A stretch of DNA of 11,459 nt, from NCBI GenBank assembly GCA_944326175.1, contig CALVCY010000059.1, positions 1 to 11,459 of the forward strand, in the 5' to 3' direction. Both the position numbers and the translations under genes were made by a program. Source of the DNA: an uncultured Erysipelotrichaceae bacterium. GTDB taxonomy: Bacteria > Bacillota_I > Bacilli_A > Erysipelotrichales > Erysipelotrichaceae. Positions 6,938 to 11,459 of this stretch are shown here, piece by piece (positions within the stretch are counted from its first letter, which is position 1; each line of letters starts with the position of its first letter). Below the pieces are notes generated by a model. The model did no database searches. It was given only the letters and a program-made list of their open reading frames with translations, and was not told the DNA's origin.

Positions 6938-6950
6938 ATGGTTGAACCAT
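6938..6950. repeat. recurrent palindrome ATGGTT-G-AACCAT beside the 41-base terminator
   Basis: A perfect copy two bases after the terminator hairpin that has another copy at its tip; its last base is the first base of the nitroreductase stop codon. Confidence 0.8.
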
Positions 6951-7768
6951 TACCATCCCTGCTCTTTGACGAAACTGTAGAATGCATCTTCATCCGCTGT
7001 ATTATCGATATCGATAGTTCCAACGGGTTGTGCATAAACGATGAATTCATCCCATCCATCCAGTTTGAATAACTGGTTGGCTAATTCTCCATCGTATGCA
7101 CCCAACCCACAGGTGCCTAATCCCAATGCGGTGGCACAAAGATATACATTTTCGCCAACATGACCTAAATCGATCAAAATCGGACCATGAGTGGCGATAC
7201 CATAACGCCATTCGTTACGGTAGGGAACACAGGAGAAGTAGAAGACCAGTGATGCTTTGGCTGCCCAGGTTTGATTGACCAGTGTGGCATCGATGGTATT
7301 GAACAGATCATCCACCGCTCCAAGATATTCGATTTGGTGTGTCAAAGGCAAATAGTGATACATGCCTTGGTCAAGACCATTGACATATTGGACCATCATG
7401 TACGTTTCAAACGGATGGCGCGCACCACCGCTTGGCACGGTGCGTAATGTGGCATAACTTTTTCCACGGATACCTTTAACACCCTGACATCCCCATAATA
7501 AGTAGGAAAGCTGCAACAGTGAGACGTTTTTCTGTGTATAGACGCGATTACTTTTGCGTTTGATCAAAAGATCCGTCAGATTGCCATTGATGTGTAGATC
7601 ATCAAAGTTGCGTGGCAGATCAATGATCCGATCACTGGTTGCGGGTTTGGATAAAGGCGGCTGAGGTTTGTGGAGCTGTTGATCGCTTTGATAGTCTTCC
7701 ATATCGATTCTCAAATGCAGCATGTCTCGGCCCATCTTGATGTATTCGTCGATTTTTTTCTGTTCCAT
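6950..7768 (-). CDS. SagB-type nitroreductase-family FMN oxidoreductase
   Basis: A 272-residue flavoprotein of the nitroreductase superfamily, nearest the SagB/ThcOx branch. Members oxidise azolines in peptide natural products or reduce small aromatic and quinone substrates using FMN. Motifs are RKSNRVY (71-77, phosphate-binding), VPSGGARHPFETYM (111-124) and HVGENVYLCATALGLGTCGLGA (203-224). I start at 7768 because AAAGGAG lies just upstream on this strand; the frame is open to 7837 but that adds 23 residues across the promoter. No SagC/SagD cyclodehydratase or precursor peptide gene is nearby, so a role in peptide maturation is not supported here. It is more likely a stand-alone oxidoreductase. 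Confidence 0.87.
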   Translation of the reverse strand: MEQKKIDEYIKMGRDMLHLRIDMEDYQSDQQLHKPQPPLSKPATSDRIIDLPRNFDDLHINGNLTDLLIKRKSNRVYTQKNVSLLQLSYLLWGCQGVKGIRGKSYATLRTVPSGGARHPFETYMMVQYVNGLDQGMYHYLPLTHQIEYLGAVDDLFNTIDATLVNQTWAAKASLVFYFSCVPYRNEWRYGIATHGPILIDLGHVGENVYLCATALGLGTCGLGAYDGELANQLFKLDGWDEFIVYAQPVGTIDIDNTADEDAFYSFVKEQGW

Positions 7769-7796
7769 GGTTTTCTCCTTTGCTTTAGTTAATCGA

Positions 7797-7825
7797 ATTA
7801 TAGCGTTGCATGGTTCGACCATGAC
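7797..7825 (-). promoter_or_regulatory. probable promoter of the SagB-type gene with palindrome in the spacer
   Basis: On the minus strand a perfect TATAAT (7797-7802) lies about 30 bases upstream of the chosen ATG. The -35 position (about 7820-7825) is poor (GTCATG or TGTCAT), suggesting need for an activator or reliance on the -10. The palindrome at 7809-7823 fills most of the spacer, the classic place for a repressor site. Confidence 0.5.
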
Positions 7826-7869
7826 ATTTTGTTTCATTTTTGCTTGAAACTATTTTCATTCAAAAATAC

Positions 7870-7897
7870 TGGACGGATGGTCAAACCATGGTATACT
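7870..7897 (+). promoter_or_regulatory. possible upstream promoter (P1) of the first tRNA operon
   Basis: TGGACG (7870-7875), a 16-base spacer and TATACT (7892-7897). The spacer holds a copy of the recurrent palindrome, ATGGTCAAACCAT (7877-7889). The -35 matches four of six consensus bases. Confidence 0.4.
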
Positions 7898-7943
7898 CAT
7901 TGTGCTCACGAAAGTGAGTCACATCCTCCAAGTGAAAAATCAC

Positions 7944-7972
7944 TTGCGGATCGTCATTGGATTTGCTACAAT
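7944..7972 (+). promoter_or_regulatory. probable main promoter (P2) of the first tRNA operon
   Basis: TTGCGG (7944-7949), a 17-base spacer and TACAAT (7967-7972), with extended -10 TGC. Transcription would start near 7979, about 18 bases before the tRNA-Arg 5' end. Confidence 0.65.
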
Positions 7973-7996
7973 CTAATGGCACTTCATAGTGCGTGT

Positions 7997-8073
7997 GCGC
8001 CCATAGCTCAACTGGATAGAGCGTTTGACTACGGATCAAAAGGTTGCGGGTTCGATTCCTACTGGGCGCGCCA
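7997..8073 (+). tRNA. tRNA-Arg (anticodon ACG)
   Basis: A full cloverleaf with perfect acceptor stem GCGCCCA/TGGGCGC, anticodon stem TTTGA/TCAAA and loop CTACGGA giving ACG, which is normally edited to ICG to read CGU, CGC and CGA. CCA is encoded. The T-stem (GCGGG/CCTAC) has a C-A mismatch and a G-U pair, weaker than usual. First gene of the Arg-Pro-Met-Ile2-Ser operon. Confidence 0.95.
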
Positions 8074-8085
8074 TTTTTTTAAAAA

Positions 8086-8162
8086 CGGGATGTAGCTCAG
8101 CTTGGTAGAGCACTAGATTTGGGATCTAGGGGTCACAGGTTCAAATCCTGCCATCCCGACCA
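8086..8162 (+). tRNA. tRNA-Pro (anticodon TGG)
   Basis: Acceptor stem CGGGATG/CATCCCG with encoded CCA. Anticodon stem CTAGA/TCTAG encloses the loop TTTGGGA, anticodon TGG, which can read all proline codons with wobble modification. Confidence 0.96.
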
Positions 8163-8174
8163 AATGATGGATAT

Positions 8175-8251
8175 GGCGAGGTAGCTTAGTTGGCTAGAGC
8201 ATTCGGTTCATACCCGAAAGGTCGTGGGTTCGAGTCTCACCCTCGCTACCA
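8175..8251 (+). tRNA. tRNA-Met, elongator (anticodon CAT)
   Basis: Acceptor stem GGCGAGG/CCTCGCT (one G-U at the first pair), anticodon stem TTCGG/CCGAA, loop TTCATAC with anticodon CAT, and encoded CCA. The body resembles Bacillus elongator tRNA-Met; it lacks the unpaired first position of the initiator. Confidence 0.88.
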
Positions 8252-8282
8252 TTCTATTTAAAATGGCCAAGGCCATAAGGAC

Positions 8283-8359
8283 GGACCCTTAGCGCAGTTG
8301 GTTAGAGCTACCGGCTCATAACCGGTTGGTCGTAGGTTCGAGTCCTACAGGGTCCACCA
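8283..8359 (+). tRNA. tRNA-Ile2 (anticodon CAT, lysidine type)
   Basis: Acceptor stem GGACCCT with matching 3' arm and encoded CCA; loop CTCATAA has anticodon CAT. The body (GGACC..TTAGC, GGCTCATAACC, GTAGG T-stem) resembles the tRNA-Ile2 of Bacillus, whose anticodon C is converted to lysidine by TilS to read AUA. Annotation programs often call such genes Met. Identity is from recalled similarity. Confidence 0.8.
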
Positions 8360-8373
8360 CTTTTTTATTTTAC

Positions 8374-8464
8374 GGAGGAATACCCAAGTGGTTGAAGGGG
8401 GCGGTCTTGAAAACCGCTAGATCGGGCAACCGGTGCCAGGGTTCGAATCCCTGTTCCTCCGCCA
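8374..8464 (+). tRNA. tRNA-Ser (anticodon TGA)
   Basis: A 91-base gene with the long variable arm of class II tRNAs. Acceptor stem begins GGAGGAA; anticodon stem GCGGT/ACCGC encloses CTTGAAA, anticodon TGA. CCA is encoded. Last gene of the first tRNA operon. Confidence 0.96.
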
Positions 8465-8478
8465 TTGATCGATATTGT

Positions 8479-8505
8479 AGCCCTGCTTTGCAGGGCTTTT
8501 CTTTT
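8479..8505 (+). terminator. Rho-independent terminator of the first tRNA operon
   Basis: Perfect stem AGCCCTGC (8479-8486) and GCAGGGCT (8490-8497) with a TTT loop, then TTTTCTTTT. It starts 15 bases after tRNA-Ser. Confidence 0.92.
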
Positions 8506-8670
8506 ACTTGGAAAATCAGATCCGAATGATATGAAAGATATGTTGCTTTGATCAATGATTTTTGATTGTGTAGTAAATCAGTGCCGGTGCATCACTTTCT
8601 TTTAATTTGTTTTCCTAGATGTATTAGATGGTGAAAATTCAATAGTATGCGGATGTTACGTTCAAACTTT

Positions 8671-8701
8671 TCGACAAAGTCGCTTTAGTTATCTTTACAA
8701 T
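8671..8701 (+). promoter_or_regulatory. possible promoter of the toxin-antitoxin pair
   Basis: TCGACA (8671-8676, five of six consensus bases) and TACAAT (8696-8701) with a long 19-base spacer. It lies directly upstream of the operator-like palindrome. The 165 bases between the tRNA terminator and this site show no gene. Confidence 0.4.
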
Positions 8702-8711
8702 AGACCCAAGG

Positions 8712-8730
8712 TGAAGTACAATGTACTACA
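8712..8730. promoter_or_regulatory. palindromic operator of the toxin-antitoxin pair
   Basis: Arms AGTACA (8715-8720) and TGTACT (8722-8727) are perfect around one A, extended by TG/CA at the ends with one mismatch. It lies between the -10 and the GAGGAGG ribosome site, where antitoxins usually bind to repress their own operon. Confidence 0.55.
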
Positions 8731-8745
8731 CGAGGAGGATATATT

Positions 8746-8964
8746 ATGTCGTTTTCTATTAGATTGACTTCAGAGGAAAAAGCTTTGGCTGAAAGCTACG
8801 CAAAAATTCATTCTATTTCTATGAGTGAAGCTTTTAAACGTGCATTGTTTGAAAGAATTGAAGACGAATATGATGTTAGTATTGCGGAAGAAGCGTATCG
8901 TGAATATCTTGATGATCAAGTATCATTTACTCACGAACAAGCAAAAGCATTACTTGATTTATGA
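8746..8964 (+). CDS. type II antitoxin, RelB/DUF6290-like (ribbon-helix-helix)
   Basis: A 72-residue protein that should bind and block the toxin encoded next and repress the operon. Its N-terminus (MSFSIRLTSEEKALAESYAK..ISMSEAFKRALFE) fits a ribbon-helix-helix DNA-binding fold; the acidic C-terminal half (IEDEYDVSIAEEAYREYLDD) is the usual toxin-wrapping part. A strong GAGGAGG site precedes the ATG. Its stop overlaps the toxin ATG (ATGA at 8961-8964), implying translational coupling. The pair is A+T-rich, lies between two tRNA operons and lacks the palindrome common elsewhere, suggesting horizontal arrival. Confidence 0.87.
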   Translation: MSFSIRLTSEEKALAESYAKIHSISMSEAFKRALFERIEDEYDVSIAEEAYREYLDDQVSFTHEQAKALLDL

Positions 8965-9233
8965 TTATGTATACTGTTAGATACTCGAAAAGAGCAATTA
9001 AGGAGTTTAATAAGTTGGATCGATATACTCGGCAGTTAATTTATAGTTGGATTGGGAAAAACCTTGACGGATGTGAAAATCCAAGAATCCATGGAAAACC
9101 TTTAACTGCTAATCTGAGTGGATTGTGGCGCTATCGAATTGGCGATTATCGATTGTTATGTGAAATTAATGATAACAATCTTATTATTCTCGCTATGTCC
9201 GTCGGGCATAGAAAGCAAATATATTCTAGATGA
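8961..9233 (+). CDS. type II toxin, RelE/ParE superfamily
   Basis: A 90-residue toxin, probably an mRNA interferase cleaving ribosome-bound transcripts in the manner of RelE. It has the family pattern: an N-terminal strand YTVRYSKRAIKEFNKLD, two helices, then GLWRYRIGDYRLLCEI and a final AMSVGHRKQIYSR. Basic and aromatic candidates for catalysis are Arg57, Arg59, Arg64, His83, Arg84 and Tyr88. ATG 8961 overlaps the antitoxin stop; an ATG two codons later (8967) is an equally possible start. ParE-type gyrase inhibition cannot be excluded, but the GHRKxIY ending favours RelE. Confidence 0.88.
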   Translation: MIMYTVRYSKRAIKEFNKLDRYTRQLIYSWIGKNLDGCENPRIHGKPLTANLSGLWRYRIGDYRLLCEINDNNLIILAMSVGHRKQIYSR

Positions 9234-9342
9234 TATTTATACTTTCTTGATATTGTTGATTTTTAAGAAAGAGAAACATCAAAGAATAACGGATTTAACG
9301 AAATTCTAGCCCTAAGTAGGTAAGCCGATTTAAAACCAGTTA

Positions 9343-9381
9343 TACTAAAAGAAATTGACAGATAATTTTAGTAGATTTTTT
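9343..9381 (+). terminator. weak A+T-rich terminator-like hairpin after the toxin
   Basis: TACTAAAA (9343-9350) and TTTTAGTA (9366-9373) pair perfectly across a 15-base loop and are followed by GATTTTTT. The stem is all but G+C-free, so its strength is doubtful. Confidence 0.3.
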
Positions 9382-9447
9382 CAGACACTGAAATAGTATC
9401 ACATTATCGCTTGCCATCGCCGCCAACGACATTTTCAAAATTCGCTG

Positions 9448-9476
9448 TTGCAACCATTGCGCAACAATGCTATATT
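9448..9476 (+). promoter_or_regulatory. promoter of the fMet-Phe tRNA operon
   Basis: TTGCAA (9448-9453), a 17-base spacer and TATATT (9471-9476) with extended -10 TGC. It shares the TTGC-N-TGC layout of the other tRNA promoter. Transcription would start near 9483, leaving a leader of about 70 bases. Confidence 0.65.
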
Positions 9477-9517
9477 ATTTGAGCAACGTTCCTGACCCTG
9501 GCGGAAGTTGCCCATCG

Positions 9518-9530
9518 ATGGTTAAACCAT
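9518..9530. repeat. recurrent palindrome ATGGTT-A-AACCAT in a tRNA leader
   Basis: A perfect six-base-arm copy between promoter and tRNA-fMet. CATC/GATG flanks (9514-9517, 9532-9535 with one mismatch) extend it into a hairpin of about 22 bases in the transcript. Confidence 0.8.
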
Positions 9531-9554
9531 GGATGTCAAAGCCAGTTTCGATGT

Positions 9555-9631
9555 CGCGAGGTAGAGCAGTCTGGTAGCTCGCCGGGCTCATAACCCGTAG
9601 GTCGGTGGTTCAAATCCATCCCTCGCAACCA
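9555..9631 (+). tRNA. initiator tRNA-fMet (anticodon CAT)
   Basis: Acceptor CGCGAGG/CCTCGCA has the unpaired first position (C-A) that marks bacterial initiators, and the anticodon stem ends in three G-C pairs around CTCATAA. CCA is encoded. Two bases separate it from tRNA-Phe. Confidence 0.95.
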
Positions 9632-9633
9632 AT

Positions 9634-9709
9634 GGTTCGGTAGCTCAGTTGGTAGAGCAAGGGACTGAAAATCCCTGTGTCGGCAGTTCAATTCTGCCCC
9701 GGACCACCA
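9634..9709 (+). tRNA. tRNA-Phe (anticodon GAA)
   Basis: Acceptor GGTTCGG/CCGGACC with one G-U pair, anticodon stem GGGA/TCCC with loop CTGAAAA (GAA), and encoded CCA. Co-transcribed with tRNA-fMet. Confidence 0.95.
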
Positions 9710-9720
9710 CCACATAAATC

Positions 9721-9747
9721 AGTCTGTGAATGCACAGACTTTTTATT
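9721..9747 (+). terminator. Rho-independent terminator of the fMet-Phe operon
   Basis: Perfect stem AGTCTGTG (9721-9728) and CACAGACT (9733-9740) with an AATG loop, followed by TTTTATTT. Confidence 0.92.
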
Positions 9748-9775
9748 TGCTTATTTTTGTCATTTTATTTATGGT
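9747..9775 (+). promoter_or_regulatory. possible promoter of the polymerase gene
   Basis: TTGCTT (9747-9752), a 17-base spacer and TATGGT (9770-9775). The -10 matches four of six bases and forms part of the palindrome. Transcription would begin near base 9782, the A of the start codon. Confidence 0.35.
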
Positions 9776-9783
9776 TGAACCAT
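9771..9783. repeat. recurrent palindrome ATGGTT-G-AACCAT over the polymerase start
   Basis: A perfect copy whose final AT are the first two bases of the start codon at 9782. Its own ATG at 9771 is out of frame. Confidence 0.8.
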
Positions 9784-11284
9784 GGAATCCACTGGTCATA
9801 CATACATTGCGATCGATTTGAAAAGTTTCTATGCTTCTGTGGAATGCATCGAACGGGGGTTGGAACCATTGACCACGAATCTAGTGGTCGCAGATGCCTC
9901 CCGTACTGAAAAAACCATCTGTCTGGCAGTTTCTCCAGCTTTAAAAACTTTTGGTGTATCAAGTCGACCGCGACTTTTTGAAGTGGTCCAGACCATTAAA
10001 AAAGTAAATGATCAACGATTGAAAGCCAGTGGTCGCAACCACTTTATTGGTTCCAGTTATGATGCGACTATTTTGGATCACAGTGATGAATATGCCGTGG
10101 ATTACATCGTGGCCACACCCCAGATGAGCAAATATATGACCATGAGTAATGCCATTTATGGCATTTATCTTAAATATATCGCTCCAGAAGATATCCATGT
10201 CTATTCCATCGATGAAGTCTTCATCGATGTCACTCCGTATCTCAACACTTACAAATGCAGTGCGTATGATTTGGTTCAAACCATGATATCCGATGTTTAT
10301 GCCACCACGGGTATTACGGCGACGGCCGGGATTGGATCCAATCTGTATCTGGCCAAAGTCGCGATGGATATCGTGGCCAAACATGCCCAAGCGGATGAGC
10401 GTGGTGTGCGCATCGCTCAATTGGATGAGATCACCTACCGTCAATTGTTATGGGACCATCAACCCTTAACGGACTTTTGGCGCATCGGCAAAGGAATTAC
10501 GCGTCGCCTGGCCAGTATTGGTTTGACCACGATGGGCGATATCGCTAAAGCCAGTGTGGCCAGTATCAATGAACCCGTCAATGAAGATACACTTTATGAA
10601 TTATTGGGGATCAATGCCGAATTGTTGATCGATCATGCCTGGGGAAAGGAGCCCGTGACCATCAAGGATATCAAAGCCTATACCCCTTCTGCGACTTCTT
10701 TATCCAGCGGGCAGGTATTATGGTGTGGATATGATCATACCAAAGCTAGACTGGTATTAAAGGAAATGGCAGAACAATTGGCGTTGGATATGTTGGATAA
10801 GGGAGTCACCAGTGAACAGCTGGTATTGACCATTGGCTATGATATTGAAAATATCACTGATCCGACCATTGGATATCAGGGTGAAACCACCAAAGATCCC
10901 TATGGTCGGCTCATCCCCAAACATGCACATGGGACCATTCATTTGGATGCTTATACCAATAGTGTCAATCTAATCCGGGAAGGTTTTGAAAATCTGTTTG
11001 ATCGCATCGTTGATCCAAAGTTATTGGTGCGTCGTTTCACTTTGAATGCCTGTAATTTAAAAAGTGAACTCACAAAATCGACCGTGGTTCAACCATCGTT
11101 ATTCGACAATAGTGAGTTATATTTTAAAAAGGCTTTAGATCAGAAAAAAGACACTGCGATGGCCAAAGCGATGCTGGATATCAAAGCACGGTTCGGTAAA
11201 AATGCCATTTTAAAAGGCATGAACCTGGAAGAAGGTGGCACGATGAAAGAAAGGAACATGCAGGTTGGAGGACATAAAGCATGA
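9782..11284 (+). CDS. Y-family DNA polymerase, UmuC/UvrX type
   Basis: A 500-residue error-prone polymerase for copying past damaged DNA. The catalytic palm carries AIDLKSFYASVE (Asp12) and YSIDEVFID (Asp144, Glu145). TAGIGSNLYLAKVAMDIVAK and a DFWRIGKGITRRLASIGLTTMGDI helix-hairpin-helix follow, then the little-finger domain (about 300-430). QPSLF at 437-441 resembles the beta-clamp binding motif. ATG 9782 is the only ATG before homologous sequence begins and an in-frame stop lies at 9776, yet no Shine-Dalgarno sequence precedes it. The gene overlaps the YolD-like gene by ATGA (11281-11284), the usual pairing in Bacillota. No LexA box of the GAAC-N4-GTTC type is seen upstream. Confidence 0.94.
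   Translation: MESTGHTYIAIDLKSFYASVECIERGLEPLTTNLVVADASRTEKTICLAVSPALKTFGVSSRPRLFEVVQTIKKVNDQRLKASGRNHFIGSSYDATILDHSDEYAVDYIVATPQMSKYMTMSNAIYGIYLKYIAPEDIHVYSIDEVFIDVTPYLNTYKCSAYDLVQTMISDVYATTGITATAGIGSNLYLAKVAMDIVAKHAQADERGVRIAQLDEITYRQLLWDHQPLTDFWRIGKGITRRLASIGLTTMGDIAKASVASINEPVNEDTLYELLGINAELLIDHAWGKEPVTIKDIKAYTPSATSLSSGQVLWCGYDHTKARLVLKEMAEQLALDMLDKGVTSEQLVLTIGYDIENITDPTIGYQGETTKDPYGRLIPKHAHGTIHLDAYTNSVNLIREGFENLFDRIVDPKLLVRRFTLNACNLKSELTKSTVVQPSLFDNSELYFKKALDQKKDTAMAKAMLDIKARFGKNAILKGMNLEEGGTMKERNMQVGGHKA
10207..10229. repeat. 23-base perfect palindrome over the polymerase catalytic motif
   Basis: CATCGATGAAG (10207-10217) and CTTCATCGATG (10219-10229) pair around one T. The codons encode the conserved SIDEVFID motif, so the protein sequence alone partly explains the symmetry. 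Confidence 0.6.
11085..11095. repeat. recurrent palindrome TGGTT-C-AACCA in the polymerase gene
   Basis: A perfect 11-base copy, read in another frame as Val-Val-Gln-Pro and overlapping the QPSLF clamp motif codons. Confidence 0.75.
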
Positions 11285-11459
11285 ATGATGATCTGATCCA
11301 TTACGATTACCATGGTTCAACCACCCATAAACATATGAAAATCAGTGATCGTGCTGCCCAATTTGCTCCCTTTGCAGCATTGGTCGGGTACGACCAAATG
11401 ATCGATGAATCGAATCGATTCACCGATCCATCCATTGCATTGGCATTGGATAAAGCGGA
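11281..11459 (+). CDS. YolD-like family protein, 3' end outside window
   Basis: The first 59 codons are visible. After a variable start, MKISDRAAQFAPFAALVGYD is the hallmark of YolD-like proteins, which lie next to UvrX-type polymerases in Bacillota and phages and are thought to be UmuD-like partners; their activity is not well defined. GGAGGA ends nine bases before ATG 11281, which overlaps the polymerase stop, so the two should be translated together. A copy of the recurrent palindrome lies in codons 11-15 (HGSTT). Confidence 0.9.
   Translation, partial: MNDDLIHYDYHGSTTHKHMKISDRAAQFAPFAALVGYDQMIDESNRFTDPSIALALDKA
11313..11323. repeat. recurrent palindrome TGGTT-C-AACCA in the YolD-like gene
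   Basis: A perfect 11-base copy in the variable N-terminal codons of the YolD-like gene. Confidence 0.75.

Larger units (their letters stand above)
9234..9554. other. intergenic region between the toxin gene and tRNA-fMet
   Basis: Roughly 320 bases without a convincing gene. The first half is A+T-rich and holds a weak terminator-like fold (9343-9381). The second half holds the fMet-Phe promoter (9448-9476) and a leader with a long palindrome (9514-9535). A TTGACA at 9355-9360 has no matching -10. No tRNA fragment or direct repeat marking an integration site was seen. Confidence 0.55.

Noticed and set aside
6950..7768. SagB-type gene as part of a thiazole/oxazole-modified peptide cluster
   Set aside because: No cyclodehydratase, docking protein, transporter or precursor peptide gene is found in the surrounding sequence.
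7829..8095. An 88-residue plus-strand ORF running into tRNA-Arg
   Set aside because: It overlaps two promoters and a complete tRNA gene, has no ribosome site and no recognisable protein features.
8326..8555. Short ORFs on both strands across tRNA-Ile2 and tRNA-Ser
   Set aside because: They are translations of tRNA sequence and the following terminator; such false proteins are common in databases.
9771..9783. The palindrome as a LexA/SOS box of the polymerase
   Set aside because: It lacks the GAAC-N4-GTTC layout of Bacillota LexA boxes, and the same motif occurs inside many unrelated genes.
9959..10444. A 161-residue minus-strand ORF inside the polymerase gene
   Set aside because: It is opposite a well-conserved catalytic domain, has no ribosome site and no family resemblance.
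50..11323. The recurring palindrome as a CRISPR array or mobile miniature element
   Set aside because: Copies are only 11-14 bases, irregularly spaced, and share no flanking sequence.

Overview
The window looks like the chromosome of a moderately low-GC Bacillota, perhaps a member of the Erysipelotrichia or a relative; that placement is an inference. It rests on SD-rich starts, UGA used as a stop, tRNA genes with encoded CCA, a UvrX-like Y-family polymerase followed by a YolD-like gene, and gene types common in that phylum.

Layout. Bases 1-1065 hold most of a 23S rRNA uracil-C5 methyltransferase (RlmD type), cut by the window edge. Bases 1335-4803 hold a two-gene unit: a TIGR04076-family protein and a GarK/GlxK-type glycerate kinase. 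The kinase gene is split by a complete IS200/IS605-family element (about 2296-4287) carrying divergent tnpA and tnpB. Removing 2296-4287 restores an uninterrupted 381-residue kinase. After a strong terminator comes a minus-strand M24 aminopeptidase (4851-5999), divergent from a secreted EGF-like/NlpC-P60-like protein (6121-6879). A SagB-type nitroreductase follows on the minus strand (6950-7768), convergent with the secreted protein across a 41-base perfect hairpin. Five tRNA genes (Arg-Pro-Met-Ile2-Ser, 7997-8464) form an operon. A small A+T-rich island with a RelE/ParE-type toxin-antitoxin pair (8746-9233) separates them from a second tRNA operon, fMet-Phe (9555-9709). The window ends with a Y-family DNA polymerase (9782-11284) that overlaps a YolD-like gene by four bases.

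The most unusual signal is not a gene. A short palindrome, TGGTT-N-AACCA (usually ATGGTT-N-AACCAT), occurs seven times without an arm mismatch, where chance predicts about 0.01, and there are roughly ten related copies. It falls in different reading frames, in promoter spacers, in a tRNA leader, inside a terminator and over a start codon. I find no copy in the IS element or in the toxin-antitoxin island. It behaves like a genome-wide DNA-level signature of the resident chromosome, similar in concept to the cyanobacterial HIP1 palindrome; its function is unknown.

The second system of interest is the IS element. Its TnpB lacks the usual RuvC-II glutamate and zinc-ribbon cysteines but keeps candidates for a rearranged active site. 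Its right end folds into a series of hairpins like an omega-RNA. The guide sequence following them would match the intact kinase allele, so the element could cut the empty site it came from.
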